A stretch of DNA of 64,000 nucleotides from an uncultured bacterium (GTDB taxonomy: Bacteria > Pseudomonadota > Gammaproteobacteria > Burkholderiales > Burkholderiaceae_C), in contig CAIYQZ010000056.1 of the NCBI GenBank assembly GCA_903928495.1, forward strand, positions 1 to 64,000, given 5' to 3'. Position 1 is the stretch's first letter, and every line of letters begins with the position of its first letter. The position numbers and the translations under genes were made by a program. Below the pieces are notes generated by a model. The model ran no database searches. It worked only from the letters and a program-made list of their open reading frames with translations, and had not been told where the DNA came from. This document shows positions 55,565-63,137 of this stretch, piece by piece.

Positions 55565-56533
55565 ATGGCGTTGCTGGGTGCTTTGCCGTCGCGTTTTCGG
55601 CGCGAGCGTTTGTTGGTGGTCGGGTGTGGTGATGTGGGCCAGCGCGTCGTGCCCCTGGCGCGCCGTGGCATGCGCGTGCTGGCGCTGACCTCAACGCCCG
55701 AACGGGTACTGGCCCTCAGATCGTTGGGTGCCACGCCCCTGTTGGGCAACCTCGACGACCCGGCCAGTCTCAAGCGGTTGTCAGGGCTGGCCACCCGGGT
55801 GCTTCACCTGGCGCCGCCGCCCAGCGATGCCCAAGCCCACTGGACCACCGATCCGCGCACGCAGGCCATGGCGCGTGTGTGGTCTCGCCGGACGCCGCCC
55901 AGGTCCTTGGTGTACGGGTCCACCAGCGGCGTGTATGGCGACTGCGGCGGTGCCTGGGTGGACGAAACCCGCACAGTGGCACCCCACACGCCCCGGGCGC
56001 AGCGCCGAGTCGATGCTGAGCGGCTGTTGCGTTCTTTGGGGCAACGTGTGGGCATTCCCACCACTGTGTTGCGCATTCCTGGCATTTACGCGCCTGACCG
56101 CGTGGGGGGCACGCCCAGGGAGCGTTTGCTGCGGGGCACGCCGGTGCTGTTGGCGCAAGACGATGTGTTCACCAACCACATCCATGCCAATGACTTGGCG
56201 CGCGCGTGTTGGTTGGCTGTGTGGCGCACACAGGGGCAGCGGAGTTTCAACGTCAGTGATGACACCGAACTGAAAATGGGCGACTACTTCGATCTGGCGG
56301 CCGATTTGTTCGGCCTGCCTCGCCCTCCACGCATCGGCCGCCAAGAGGCCCGCTCTGCGTTGCCGCTGGCCTTGTTGAGCTTCATGAGCGAATCGCGCCG
56401 CTTGGACAACCGCCGCATGAAAGCCGAACTGGGTTTGCGCTTGCGCTATGCCACGGTGCGCGAAGGGTTGTCGGGAGGCGACAACGCGCCGGACAAAGAA
56501 AAAGCGCCGCAGACATCAGTCAGGGGCGCTTGA
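55565..56533 (+). CDS. SDR-type NAD(P)-dependent epimerase/reductase
   Basis: 322-aa extended SDR protein. Rossmann motif VVGCGDVGQRV near residue 20, catalytic region YGSTSGVYGD, and FTNHIHANDLARACW. Such proteins (YeeZ-like) have unknown substrates. Two starts are possible (ATG 55532 or 55565). The last gene before element 2; its stop codon lies inside the terminator stem. Confidence 0.85.
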   Translation: MALLGALPSRFRRERLLVVGCGDVGQRVVPLARRGMRVLALTSTPERVLALRSLGATPLLGNLDDPASLKRLSGLATRVLHLAPPPSDAQAHWTTDPRTQAMARVWSRRTPPRSLVYGSTSGVYGDCGGAWVDETRTVAPHTPRAQRRVDAERLLRSLGQRVGIPTTVLRIPGIYAPDRVGGTPRERLLRGTPVLLAQDDVFTNHIHANDLARACWLAVWRTQGQRSFNVSDDTELKMGDYFDLAADLFGLPRPPRIGRQEARSALPLALLSFMSESRRLDNRRMKAELGLRLRYATVREGLSGGDNAPDKEKAPQTSVRGA

Positions 56534-56543
56534 TTCAATTTTT
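56502..56543 (+). terminator. Terminator overlapping the SDR stop; likely left border of element 2
   Basis: Stem AAGCGCC (56502-56508) / GGCGCTT (56525-56531) followed by a T-rich run. It overlaps the last codons of the SDR gene. The chromosome-element junction probably lies just past here; no tRNA is found at this end. Confidence 0.6.
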
Positions 56544-56556
56544 CAGAGACTGCGTG

Positions 56557-56666
56557 ACCACCCCTTGAAGGTGGTGCGGGGGCCGCACTCACACTTCGCC
56601 TTGAAACCCGCATTGAATAAGGCTTCCTCTTCGCTGGGTGCAAAATGTGCCCCCAAATGTGCCCCC
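56557..56666. repeat. Hairpins and 12-bp tandem repeat before integrase 2
   Basis: Two small adjacent stems (ACCACC/GGTGGT at 56557-56575; GTGCGG/CCGCAC at 56574-56588) and a perfect tandem repeat AAATGTGCCCCC at 56643-56654 and 56655-56666. The repeat ends 24 bp before the integrase start. Candidate arm-type integrase sites or an operator; role inferred. Confidence 0.5.
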
Positions 56667-56690
56667 AGACCGCGAAGGATACCCCCCCCC

Positions 56691-57899
56691 ATGCCACTCA
56701 CCGACGCCAAACTTCGAACCCTCACCAAACCCGGCAAACACTTTGACGGAGGCGGGCTGTACCTGGAGCTGACCAAGGCGGGGGGGCGTTACTGGCGCTT
56801 GAAGTACCGCCACGCCGGAAAGGAAAACCGGCTGGCGCTGGGTGTGTATCCAGATGTAGGCCTGAAGGATGCCCGGGACAAAGCCGACGCCGCCCGCAAG
56901 CTGATCCAGTCAGGCACCGACCCTGCCGCCGCCCGCGATGCCGACCGGGCCAAACAAGCACACGATGCAGCCAATACCTTTGAATCCGTGGCCGCTGACT
57001 GGCTGGACCACCAGGCCAACCGCTGGAGCCACGACACCAAGGGCCGCATCTGGCAAACCCTGAAGGCAGACATATTTCCCGAACTGGGGCAGCGGCCCAT
57101 GGTGGGCATCAAGCCTGCCGAGGTCATGCGCGAGGTGCAGCGCATCGAGGCCCGGGGCGCATCCGACCAGTCCGGGCGGGTTCTCCAGCGGGTGAAGGCC
57201 GTGTATCGGTGGGCGGTCATCCATGGGCGTCTGGAAAGCAACCCCATGTTGGACCTGGTGCCAAGTGAAATTCTGAAGCCCCGCGAAGTCACCCACCGCC
57301 TGGCGCTGTCTGACCGAGATATCCCCGACTTCATGGCCAAGCTGGATGCATACCAGGGCGACGCATCCACCGCCCATGCGCTGCGCCTGCTGATCCTGAC
57401 CGCCACCCGCCCCGGTGAGGTGCGGGGCGCACGCTGGGCAGAGTTCCACCTGGATGAAGCGCTGTGGATTATCCCAGCCGATCGCATGAAGATGGGGCAA
57501 GAGCATCGCGTGCCCCTTTCCCGTCAGGCCCTGGCAGTGCTGGAGACCATGAAGGCAATCAGCGGTGACAGTGCGTTGGTGTTCCCGTCGCCTTCCTATC
57601 GTTCAAAGCCCCTGAGCGAAAACACCTTCAACAGTGCGATGGCCCGCATGGGATACAAAAACATTGCCACCGCCCACGGTTTCAGGAGCCTGTTTTCCAC
57701 GGTCACCAACGAGCATGACCGCACCATGGGTGACGTGGTGGAACGTGCCCTGGCCCACAAAGACCGCAATAAGGTGCGTGCCGCCTACCTGCGATCCACC
57801 CTGCTGGCTGACCGTGTGGCCCTGATGCAGTGGTGGGCTGACTACCTGGACACCCGCACGGCCCCCAACGTCATCCCCTTACCCCAGCGTGCAGCCTGA
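56691..57899 (+). CDS. P4-type tyrosine integrase of element 2
   Basis: 402-aa integrase. DUF4102 arm-binding domain (1-90: MPLTDAKLRTLTKPGKHFDGGG, ALGVYPDVGL) and catalytic domain with Arg240, HGFR (His329, Arg332), His356 and nucleophile Tyr366. Intact. The open frame runs back to 56448 but ATG 56691 fits the family N-terminus exactly. No SD is evident; a run of ten C precedes the ATG. Same family as integrase 1 but only moderately similar. Confidence 0.95.
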   Translation: MPLTDAKLRTLTKPGKHFDGGGLYLELTKAGGRYWRLKYRHAGKENRLALGVYPDVGLKDARDKADAARKLIQSGTDPAAARDADRAKQAHDAANTFESVAADWLDHQANRWSHDTKGRIWQTLKADIFPELGQRPMVGIKPAEVMREVQRIEARGASDQSGRVLQRVKAVYRWAVIHGRLESNPMLDLVPSEILKPREVTHRLALSDRDIPDFMAKLDAYQGDASTAHALRLLILTATRPGEVRGARWAEFHLDEALWIIPADRMKMGQEHRVPLSRQALAVLETMKAISGDSALVFPSPSYRSKPLSENTFNSAMARMGYKNIATAHGFRSLFSTVTNEHDRTMGDVVERALAHKDRNKVRAAYLRSTLLADRVALMQWWADYLDTRTAPNVIPLPQRAA

Positions 57900-57936
57900 C
57901 CCGCCCGCCACCAGCGCCAGCCGCACGCTCCAACAA

Positions 57937-57969
57937 CCGCCCAAGGCACATCAGCCGGGCGGTTTTTTT
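57937..57969 (+). terminator. Terminator after integrase 2
   Basis: CCGCCC / GGGCGG stem with 14-nt loop and seven T. Confidence 0.8.
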
Positions 57970-58034
57970 ACGTCTGCGCCTGTGCTGGCGGGGGTGTTCA
58001 AACCGATTTACCCTGGCATCTATTTCCCATTTTG

Positions 58035-58190
58035 GTGGGAACAATGGGAACCTGTAGCGTGAAAGTGAATGCCAGTAACGGTTTGCGGAAAATGGGTGAC
58101 GGGAACCTTAGTGGGAACCAAGTGGGAACCCAAACGGGAACCTTTTTATATGATGAAAGAAATTCAATCATTCATACATATACAAGGCCC
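58035..58190. repeat. GGGAACC iterons plus AT-rich tract: candidate replication or control site
   Basis: Gene-free stretch 57900-58731. Copies of GGGAAC(C) lie at 58035, 58044, 58099, 58111, 58122 and 58134 (all same strand); the last four are spaced 12, 11 and 12 bp, one helical turn. An inverted copy GGTTCCCAC is at 58230-58238 and a further TGGGGAACC at 58307-58315. Right after the phased four comes an AT-rich tract (58143-58190). This is the layout of iteron origins and of P4-type ori/crr sites; a multi-site operator is the alternative. Confidence 0.55.
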
Positions 58191-58590
58191 TTTTTCCTGT
58201 GGCTCTGCCTACGGTTGAGGCGGTTTTCAGGTTCCCACCTGCCCACTTTTCACACCCTGTCAGGCTGCACCTGGTGGGTGGTTATGCCTGCGCCTGACAG
58301 GCTGGCTGGGGAACCGGGCGTGTGTTGACTGCCGACCACGGCCCATGAATCGGGCCAGCTCGTGCCTGGTGCGGTGCCTGTTGCTGGCGCTGGGCACATG
58401 CGGACAATTGCGGAAATGAGCGCCGGGGCTGCTTCGCTGGCCACCTTTACCGGGTGCGCGGTGATGGGCTGGAGCTGGGTTTGGCCGTTGCCTGTGCATA
58501 CGTGTGCACCGGGCGCTTGCAGTTGACATGGCTTAACTGGTGACCAGCGCCAGCACGTGCGCACACCTGGTGGTGTGAGTACACTGACTT

Positions 58591-58676
58591 GTCCCCATCG
58601 TTGGGGACTCGCTTCTCCTCCCTGAGCGGGCCTGCTTCGGCAGGATTCAACCCGGCCCCGTGCCGGGTTTTTCTTT
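58591..58676 (+). ncRNA. Candidate three-hairpin small RNA
   Basis: Three stems follow one another: GTCCCCA-TCGT-TGGGGAC (58591-58608), CCTGC-TTCG-GCAGG (58631-58644, stable UUCG-type tetraloop) and a factor-independent terminator CCCGGC-CCCGT-GCCGGG with TTTTTCTTT (58651-58676). A -10-like TACACT (58580-58585) lies 5 bp before the first stem, overlapping a CACACC/GGTGTG inverted repeat at 58563-58578 that could be an operator. No -35 fits well. No credible reading frame covers it. P4-like elements use a short structured RNA for immunity; that comparison is inference. Confidence 0.5.
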
Positions 58677-58681
58677 GGGCG

Positions 58682-58716
58682 AAAAAAAGCCCGCAAGGCT
58701 TGCGCGATGCGGGCTT
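58682..58716 (-). terminator. Terminator of the proteasome-like gene
   Basis: On the minus strand AGCCCGCA / TGCGGGCT followed by seven T. Lies 15 bp after the stop. Confidence 0.85.
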
Positions 58717-58731
58717 GATGGGTGTTCGCGT

Positions 58732-59469
58732 TCAGTTGAAGTTGAACAGGTCACGCATGGTTGCATGCAACTGTTCTTTGTCGGCCTGGCTCCATGTGTC
58801 ATAACTCGGGTCACACGGAGCCGTGGCCGCCAGCTCACCGGCGCTCACCTGGTTGATGACCTCATGCAAATGGTTGTCTTGTGCAGCAGCTTGGGCAATC
58901 GGCAATTTGGCGGATGTGTCTGTGTACATCACAAATCCCTTTCGTAAAAACTCGCTGTTGAACTGTTCGAATGAACGATCTGGGGCGAGGTTGTTTTCAC
59001 CCGTACGATAGTTGAAAAACCTTACAGTTCCCCCCGTAAGGCAATCAGCCTGCATGGCTGTCTCGACGGCACGGCGTGCATCACGGTTTTCAAGCCAGCA
59101 TCGTCGGGCATCTTTGTAGCCTGTTCCCGCAAATCCTGCACCGTCTGGCACCGTGTGGTAACCCTGTTCTGTGATGAGTTCGCCTGTGGTGAGCGAGACA
59201 ATGGATATGGCCATGCCATCGGTGGGCATTGACGCCACGTTGACAGACTTTGGGTAATGGGCGTTCAGCGATATGGCCTGCTTCCATGCGTTGATCACCT
59301 TGCTGTTGCCACCGAACATCAGCAGCTTGTCTCCCACGGTGATGATTTTTTGGTAATCCACATCATCAACGCCAATGATCATGGGCCTGCCGTGTGGCCT
59401 CAGGTCAATGGTCCACCGTGAATCCGTCGCCATTTCAAAAGCGACACCGTCCCTTACATTGGTTGTCAT
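58732..59469 (-). CDS. Proteasome-superfamily Ntn-hydrolase (BPH/HslV-like)
   Basis: 245-aa protein starting Met-Thr-Thr. Counting from the Thr after Met, it has the proteasome beta-subunit plan: Thr1 nucleophile, DGVAFEMATDSRWT with Asp15 (for Asp17), QKI with Lys40 (for Lys33, after a 9-residue insert), GDKLLMFGGN, GTG at 114-116 (for the Ser129 loop), and ADCLT with Asp141 and Thr144 (for Asp166/Ser169). No propeptide, as in HslV. About 80 extra C-terminal residues are unlike HslV. Start chosen for GGAGG 10 bp upstream; the frame is open to 59571. It could be related to the betaproteobacterial proteasome homologue group. No AAA+ unfoldase is next to it. Confidence 0.72.
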   Translation of the reverse strand: MTTNVRDGVAFEMATDSRWTIDLRPHGRPMIIGVDDVDYQKIITVGDKLLMFGGNSKVINAWKQAISLNAHYPKSVNVASMPTDGMAISIVSLTTGELITEQGYHTVPDGAGFAGTGYKDARRCWLENRDARRAVETAMQADCLTGGTVRFFNYRTGENNLAPDRSFEQFNSEFLRKGFVMYTDTSAKLPIAQAAAQDNHLHEVINQVSAGELAATAPCDPSYDTWSQADKEQLHATMRDLFNFN

Positions 59470-59644
59470 GCGCCCATTGCCTCCGTGCGTATGTTGTGGG
59501 CGTGGATTGTGCCCATAACGTTGGCGTACCTGCTGGCGCTGTTTTCCGGTGCTGTGCAGCCAACACTTCACGCAGCCACCTAACCCCGGTCAGCGCCCCA
59601 TTTGGCCCATACTTGAGCCACATTCAAACCAGCAGGGCCATGTG

Positions 59645-59845
59645 ATGGGTGCATTTTTTCTGTTCGCTATTGTTGTCATCATCTGCTGTGGGCTGGTGAT
59701 GGCCGGGGTGCCGTTCTGGCTGCTGGCCGTGCTGGGTGGCATTGGCTTTGTGTGGCTGCTGGCATCCGCCATGAACATGCCACCACCCCAGCCCAAAGAA
59801 AAAAGCACCCCATCGGGTTGCCCGTTCCTGGACAAACTGCCCTAG
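59645..59845 (+). CDS. Small two-helix membrane protein
   Basis: 66-aa protein: hydrophobic 3-46 with a short break (two helices, FLFAIVVIICCGLVMAG and FWLLAVLGGIGFVWLLAS), then a Pro/Lys-rich cytoplasmic tail. ATG at 59645 (a GTG one codon before is possible). Divergent from the proteasome-like gene; the 175 bp between them hold no clear promoter. Function unknown. Confidence 0.65.
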   Translation: MGAFFLFAIVVIICCGLVMAGVPFWLLAVLGGIGFVWLLASAMNMPPPQPKEKSTPSGCPFLDKLP

Positions 59846-59874
59846 AATTCGTCCCAAGTCGAAAGGCCCGGTGC

Positions 59875-60088
59875 TTAAGAACACCATTCGCAAAGCGGTT
59901 GCACACCCCCACCGAGAAGCGGGGTTTTGTCACGTCCTGAATTTTTGAATGCGGCCCTGTGCCGTGTTCTAAATACCCCCGAAAAGGGGTATTTGAGGTT
60001 TTGGACTGGATGGCCAGAGTGGCAACACCTGGCGCACGTCTTTGCGCGTGTTCTTAACATCCAGTCCACCCGTTGTGCGTAAGAACGC
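59875..60088. promoter_or_regulatory. Leader of small-gene cluster: repeated GTGTTCTTAA motif and hairpins
   Basis: 280-bp gene-free stretch. The motif GTGTTCTTAA appears as an inverted copy TTAAGAACAC (59875-59884), GTGTTCTAA (59964-59972), GTGTTCTTAA (60048-60057) and inverted GTAAGAACGC (60079-60088). AAATACCCC/GGGGTATTT (59971-59994) is a perfect 9-bp hairpin with a CGAAAA loop. GGACTGGATG (60003-60012) and CATCCAGTCC (60058-60067) are a perfect inverted pair closing a 45-nt loop. Together they suggest an operator array and a folded leader RNA just upstream of the cluster. Confidence 0.5.
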
Positions 60089-60125
60089 AACTGGTGGTTT
60101 CAGTCTCGCAAAGGAGCATGAAGCC

Positions 60126-60449
60126 ATGACGAACATCGTCACCCTGGCCAGCCGCAGTGCTGCGCCCATTTCCCCAAACGTGAACGCCGTTCACCAAATG
60201 TCCCGTAACGGGACATCTACCGCCCCCGCTCAACATGTGGACGCAGCCCACATGTCACCAGCCAGCCCATCAGAGTTCGACCTGGTGCGTTTGCACATGG
60301 CCGCAGTCAACGCCCTGAGCCATGCACTGCACCAGCTCAACGGCCCTGACTGTGGGCCACAGATGTGGGCCGCTGCAACCTCCCGTGCTCATCGTGGCCT
60401 GACTTCTCTCAAGCAAGCCAGTGCCCTGGTCAACCAGGTGGGGGGTTGA
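60126..60449 (+). CDS. Unknown small protein, first gene of cluster
   Basis: 107-aa protein. N-terminal half is Ser/Ala/Pro-rich and probably disordered; the C-terminal half (FDLVRLHMAAVNALSHALHQLN ... SRAHRGLTSLKQASALVNQ) is predicted helical. AAGGAG 10 bp before the ATG. The frame extends to a TTG at 60042 inside the leader. No family recognised. Confidence 0.7.
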   Translation: MTNIVTLASRSAAPISPNVNAVHQMSRNGTSTAPAQHVDAAHMSPASPSEFDLVRLHMAAVNALSHALHQLNGPDCGPQMWAAATSRAHRGLTSLKQASALVNQVGG

Positions 60450-60452
60450 GCC

Positions 60453-60785
60453 ATGGCAAGCACCAGTAAACCCACTGCCCGCGACTTGGGCATCCTGACC
60501 GGTCATATCGACATTACCCCGGCTGGATGCGACCTATACGCAACAAGCGGCGAAACCGCTCGCTGCCCTGATGTGGTGCTTCTCAATGCAAACGCAAGCG
60601 CCGCCCAGTTGCTGGGCTTTGCCTATGGCCGCTGCCGTGAGCTGGCCATGCTTGCCAACCTGGCCTCAACCAGCGATGAAGGCGAAGGCGAATTACGCCA
60701 GTGCACCGAACACCTGTGGATCGGCCTGGAAGCGCTGCTGACGGTGCTGGACTGCATGCACACGCGGATAGGTGGTGCGGCATGA
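60453..60785 (+). CDS. Unknown small protein
   Basis: 110-aa protein; central NANASAAQLLGFAYGRCRELAMLANLAS and a helical C-terminus (LWIGLEALLTVLDCMHTRI). G-rich SD (GGGGGG) before ATG. Stop overlaps the next start (ATGA). No family recognised. Confidence 0.7.
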   Translation: MASTSKPTARDLGILTGHIDITPAGCDLYATSGETARCPDVVLLNANASAAQLLGFAYGRCRELAMLANLASTSDEGEGELRQCTEHLWIGLEALLTVLDCMHTRIGGAA

Positions 60786-61036
60786 GCGCCCCCTTTCACA
60801 TTGACGTGGGGAGGGACGTGCTACCCATGCTCCGGCTTGTGCAATCTGCTGTTTGCATGAGCCGGATGCTTGGGGAGGTCCACCACTTCAGGGCGATTGA
60901 CCCAAAGGTGCATAAAGCCCTCATGGGGATTCCGACAAGCATCGATGCTGACATTTCAGATGAAGTTTCTGAAGTACTGGAAACCGTTATTTCGATGCTG
61001 ACCGTCATCGAGGACAGCAAAGGGGGTGCGGCATGA
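60782..61036 (+). CDS. Unknown small helical protein, paralogue A
   Basis: 84-aa all-helical protein. FHIDVGRDVLPMLRLVQSAV and LETVISMLTVIED align with IRIDLELHVLPVLHLARMAI and LSAIHLIEAYDSD of the next gene, so the two are tandem duplicates. ATGA overlaps on both sides. Confidence 0.72.
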   Translation: MSAPFHIDVGRDVLPMLRLVQSAVCMSRMLGEVHHFRAIDPKVHKALMGIPTSIDADISDEVSEVLETVISMLTVIEDSKGGAA

Positions 61037-61308
61037 GCAAGGCAAGCACCGGTATTCGCATTGACCTGGAATTGCACGTATTGCCCGTGCTGCACCTGGC
61101 ACGCATGGCCATTGCATTGGAGGATGCCTTGCGTGAGGTGGATGAAAGCCGAAAGATTCTTCCCGGCCTGCATGAGCATCTGAAGGCATTGGGCTGCATG
61201 ACTGACATTGGCCAGTCAATTGCACCCCATGCCGACACGGCAATCCTGAGTGCCATACACCTGATCGAGGCCTATGACAGTGATATGCGAGCCGGGGGTG
61301 TGCAATGA
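61033..61308 (+). CDS. Unknown small helical protein, paralogue B
   Basis: 91-aa protein, tandem paralogue of the previous one (IDxxxxVLPxLxLAxxA core, MT/GGA/V tail). Likely forms a hetero-oligomer or has a divided role; function unknown. ATGA overlaps on both sides. Confidence 0.72.
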   Translation: MSKASTGIRIDLELHVLPVLHLARMAIALEDALREVDESRKILPGLHEHLKALGCMTDIGQSIAPHADTAILSAIHLIEAYDSDMRAGGVQ

Positions 61309-61514
61309 CCACCCGCCACATTCAACCTCACCAGTCGGCAACCCTCAAACGCTTTCGCACCCTGCAAGCCCAGTTCGCCATGCGTGGGCGTGAGCTGGTG
61401 CGCAGTGTGCGGGCAGACGATGGCCGCGTGTCGTACATCGTGACCCGTGCGGGCGACTACCGACACTTCTCCCATTGGCATGACCTGGAAGCGCACTTGC
61501 GGGCCATCCAATGA
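61305..61514 (+). CDS. Unknown small basic protein
   Basis: 69-aa protein, 8 Arg and many His; ATLKRFRTLQAQFAMRGRELVRSVRADDGRVSYIVTRAGDYRHFSHWHDLEAHLRAI. The compact alpha-beta look and charge would suit nucleic-acid binding, but this is only a guess. ATGA overlaps on both sides. Confidence 0.7.
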   Translation: MTTRHIQPHQSATLKRFRTLQAQFAMRGRELVRSVRADDGRVSYIVTRAGDYRHFSHWHDLEAHLRAIQ

Positions 61515-61633
61515 CAGTTCGCACCCAGCCTAACCCCCGGCTGATCCCCGGTGGTGAAAAGCGGTTTCCCTTCCCGCCTGGCTGGGTGCACCTAATTGAA
61601 GGGCTGCACCCTTGGGGGGTCTATGACCGTTGA
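61511..61633 (+). CDS. 40-aa peptide gene
   Basis: Starts at ATGA overlap with the gene before it and ends 11 bp inside the gene after it (ATGACCGTTGA). Encodes MTVRTQPNPRLIPGGEKRFP and a PGWVHLIEGLHPWGVYDR tail. The chained overlaps support it as real; function unknown. Confidence 0.5.
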   Translation: MTVRTQPNPRLIPGGEKRFPFPPGWVHLIEGLHPWGVYDR

Positions 61634-62954
61634 TTTGAAGTGGGCAGACGCCATGGCTGTGGCTGGGCAGGCATTTGTCGTAGATGAGAGAAAAGCGGGA
61701 TGGCCTGATAGGTTGATGCCGCACCAGCTTGCCCGCTTGCAAAGGCCATTTTCCAATGGCGACAAAGCGGCTCGTAACCTCTGCTTTGCATTGGGAGGGG
61801 CGATTCAGCAGGCTTGTGAGGCCGGACAGTTGGCGCACACCGTTACATCCAAGGTGGTGCAGCGCCAGTGGTCAAAGGATGTTCCTGTGCGTTTTGAGTC
61901 CATGTACTACGACGGGACCATTGGGAAAATTCGAACTGTTCATGGTTCAAAAAATGTGGACGTGAAAACGCTTCATATTGAAGCTGTGGCGTTCGCAGAA
62001 TGGCTCCACAAGCAAGGCGAGGAACCCAGCCAACACATCGCCCACTGGTTCAAGGTTCGTGGGGTTACGAGGCTTCATCCGATTGAAGCGACCGCCACCA
62101 GCGCCAGCAACGTGGTCTCGCTGCGTGAACCAGCGCCAGCCATCGAACCCGAGGCCGGTTGGACGAAAGCCACCAAAGAGGGTGAACACCTGGTGGCAGA
62201 ACACGGGGATGGCGACAGGCGATTGGTGCAACTATCCACCCTGTTCCGTTGGGTAGTAGACCGCTCAGACGCCCCCCCATCTGTTGCCCTGGAACGGGCG
62301 CTGGCGCTGGTGGCAGACATTCCAACGGGTGCTCTGTACCTGTTGCAAAAAGAGGGATGGCCCGCAACCTTTACAGAGGGGCAGGCATTGCCCGGATTCA
62401 GCGAGTCTGGTTATGTGGACCTGGAGGCGCCAGCCGCCCCTAGTTACGGCCATGGCATGAAATCGCTGATCGATTTGATGCATGAAGTTTGGGTAGATAC
62501 CCAAGGCGGCAACATCAATGCCGATGTTGGCGGTTCTTGGTTGGATCATTTGCCGGGTGCGCATGAGTATCTGTGTCGCCTGGCAGTCCCTATCCAAGTT
62601 GCGCACCGCTTGTGGGGCTGGGGGCGTCTTGAAGCGCCAGCAGTTGACGCTGTGGCCAAGCCATCAGCCGCCCCACTTGCCAAACCAACGACCTGGGCCT
62701 CATTGGTTGCTTGGCCTGTTCGCAAAGAGGCCGGGTTTGTATGGACCGATGACTTTTGCGGGATTGTTGCCAAAGAAAAGCAACGTCGGAAATTGCTCTC
62801 GCACACCTGTATCGCAGAAGCCATGGGCAAAGAGTTGGGGTGCTCGTCAAAGTGGATCAACGAATTGATTCAAAAGATCGGGAGACCTGGGAAAAGAGAA
62901 CAGGCGCTGGGTAGCACCATTCACCGCATCAGTGGCACCAAGGGCGGTCGCTAA
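61623..62954 (+). CDS. 443-aa protein of unknown function
   Basis: Soluble protein without membrane segments. N-terminal part: WPDRLMPHQLARLQRPFSNGDKAARNLC and FAEWLHKQGEEPSQHIAHWFKVRGV. Middle: DRRLVQLSTLFRWVVDRSDAPPSVALERALALVADI. C-terminus has a helix-turn-helix-like SHTCIAEAMGKELGCSSKWINELIQKIG and a basic tail ending GTKGGR. It may be DNA-binding (replication or regulation), but no family is recognised. ATG 61623 is preferred over 61596 because it continues the overlap chain. Confidence 0.75.
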   Translation: MTVDLKWADAMAVAGQAFVVDERKAGWPDRLMPHQLARLQRPFSNGDKAARNLCFALGGAIQQACEAGQLAHTVTSKVVQRQWSKDVPVRFESMYYDGTIGKIRTVHGSKNVDVKTLHIEAVAFAEWLHKQGEEPSQHIAHWFKVRGVTRLHPIEATATSASNVVSLREPAPAIEPEAGWTKATKEGEHLVAEHGDGDRRLVQLSTLFRWVVDRSDAPPSVALERALALVADIPTGALYLLQKEGWPATFTEGQALPGFSESGYVDLEAPAAPSYGHGMKSLIDLMHEVWVDTQGGNINADVGGSWLDHLPGAHEYLCRLAVPIQVAHRLWGWGRLEAPAVDAVAKPSAAPLAKPTTWASLVAWPVRKEAGFVWTDDFCGIVAKEKQRRKLLSHTCIAEAMGKELGCSSKWINELIQKIGRPGKREQALGSTIHRISGTKGGR

Positions 62955-63137
62955 GGCCGTGCGATGGGTTCCGATACGTTCTACGTCAAGCCTAAGAAAA
63001 CCAGCGCTGGCGCTGGTTTGCGGGGCGGAACCCAAAAAGAAGGCGACGGCGGGTGGTTCCGATTGGGAGAGTTCCCTGCATTCGTTCTTGCCCCACACCG
63101 GATGCAAGCGAATCCGAAACGCACAGGAACCCGCCAA

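Noticed and set aside
56534-56690. A tRNA or tmRNA as target of integrase 2
   Set aside because: Only short hairpins are present; no cloverleaf could be drawn. The target may be the SDR 3' end or lie at the far end.
58398-58526. Plus-strand 42-codon frame
   Set aside because: No SD, no overlap with a supported gene; could be a small hydrophobic peptide but evidence is too thin.
58523-58528. Perfect TTGACA as -35 of the small RNA
   Set aside because: No -10 at 16-18 bp; the distance to TACACT at 58580 is 51 bp.
58250-58696. Minus-strand 148-codon frame in the gene-free part of element 2
   Set aside because: Starts inside the terminator hairpin of the candidate RNA, has no SD and low-complexity Pro/Ser/Ala content.
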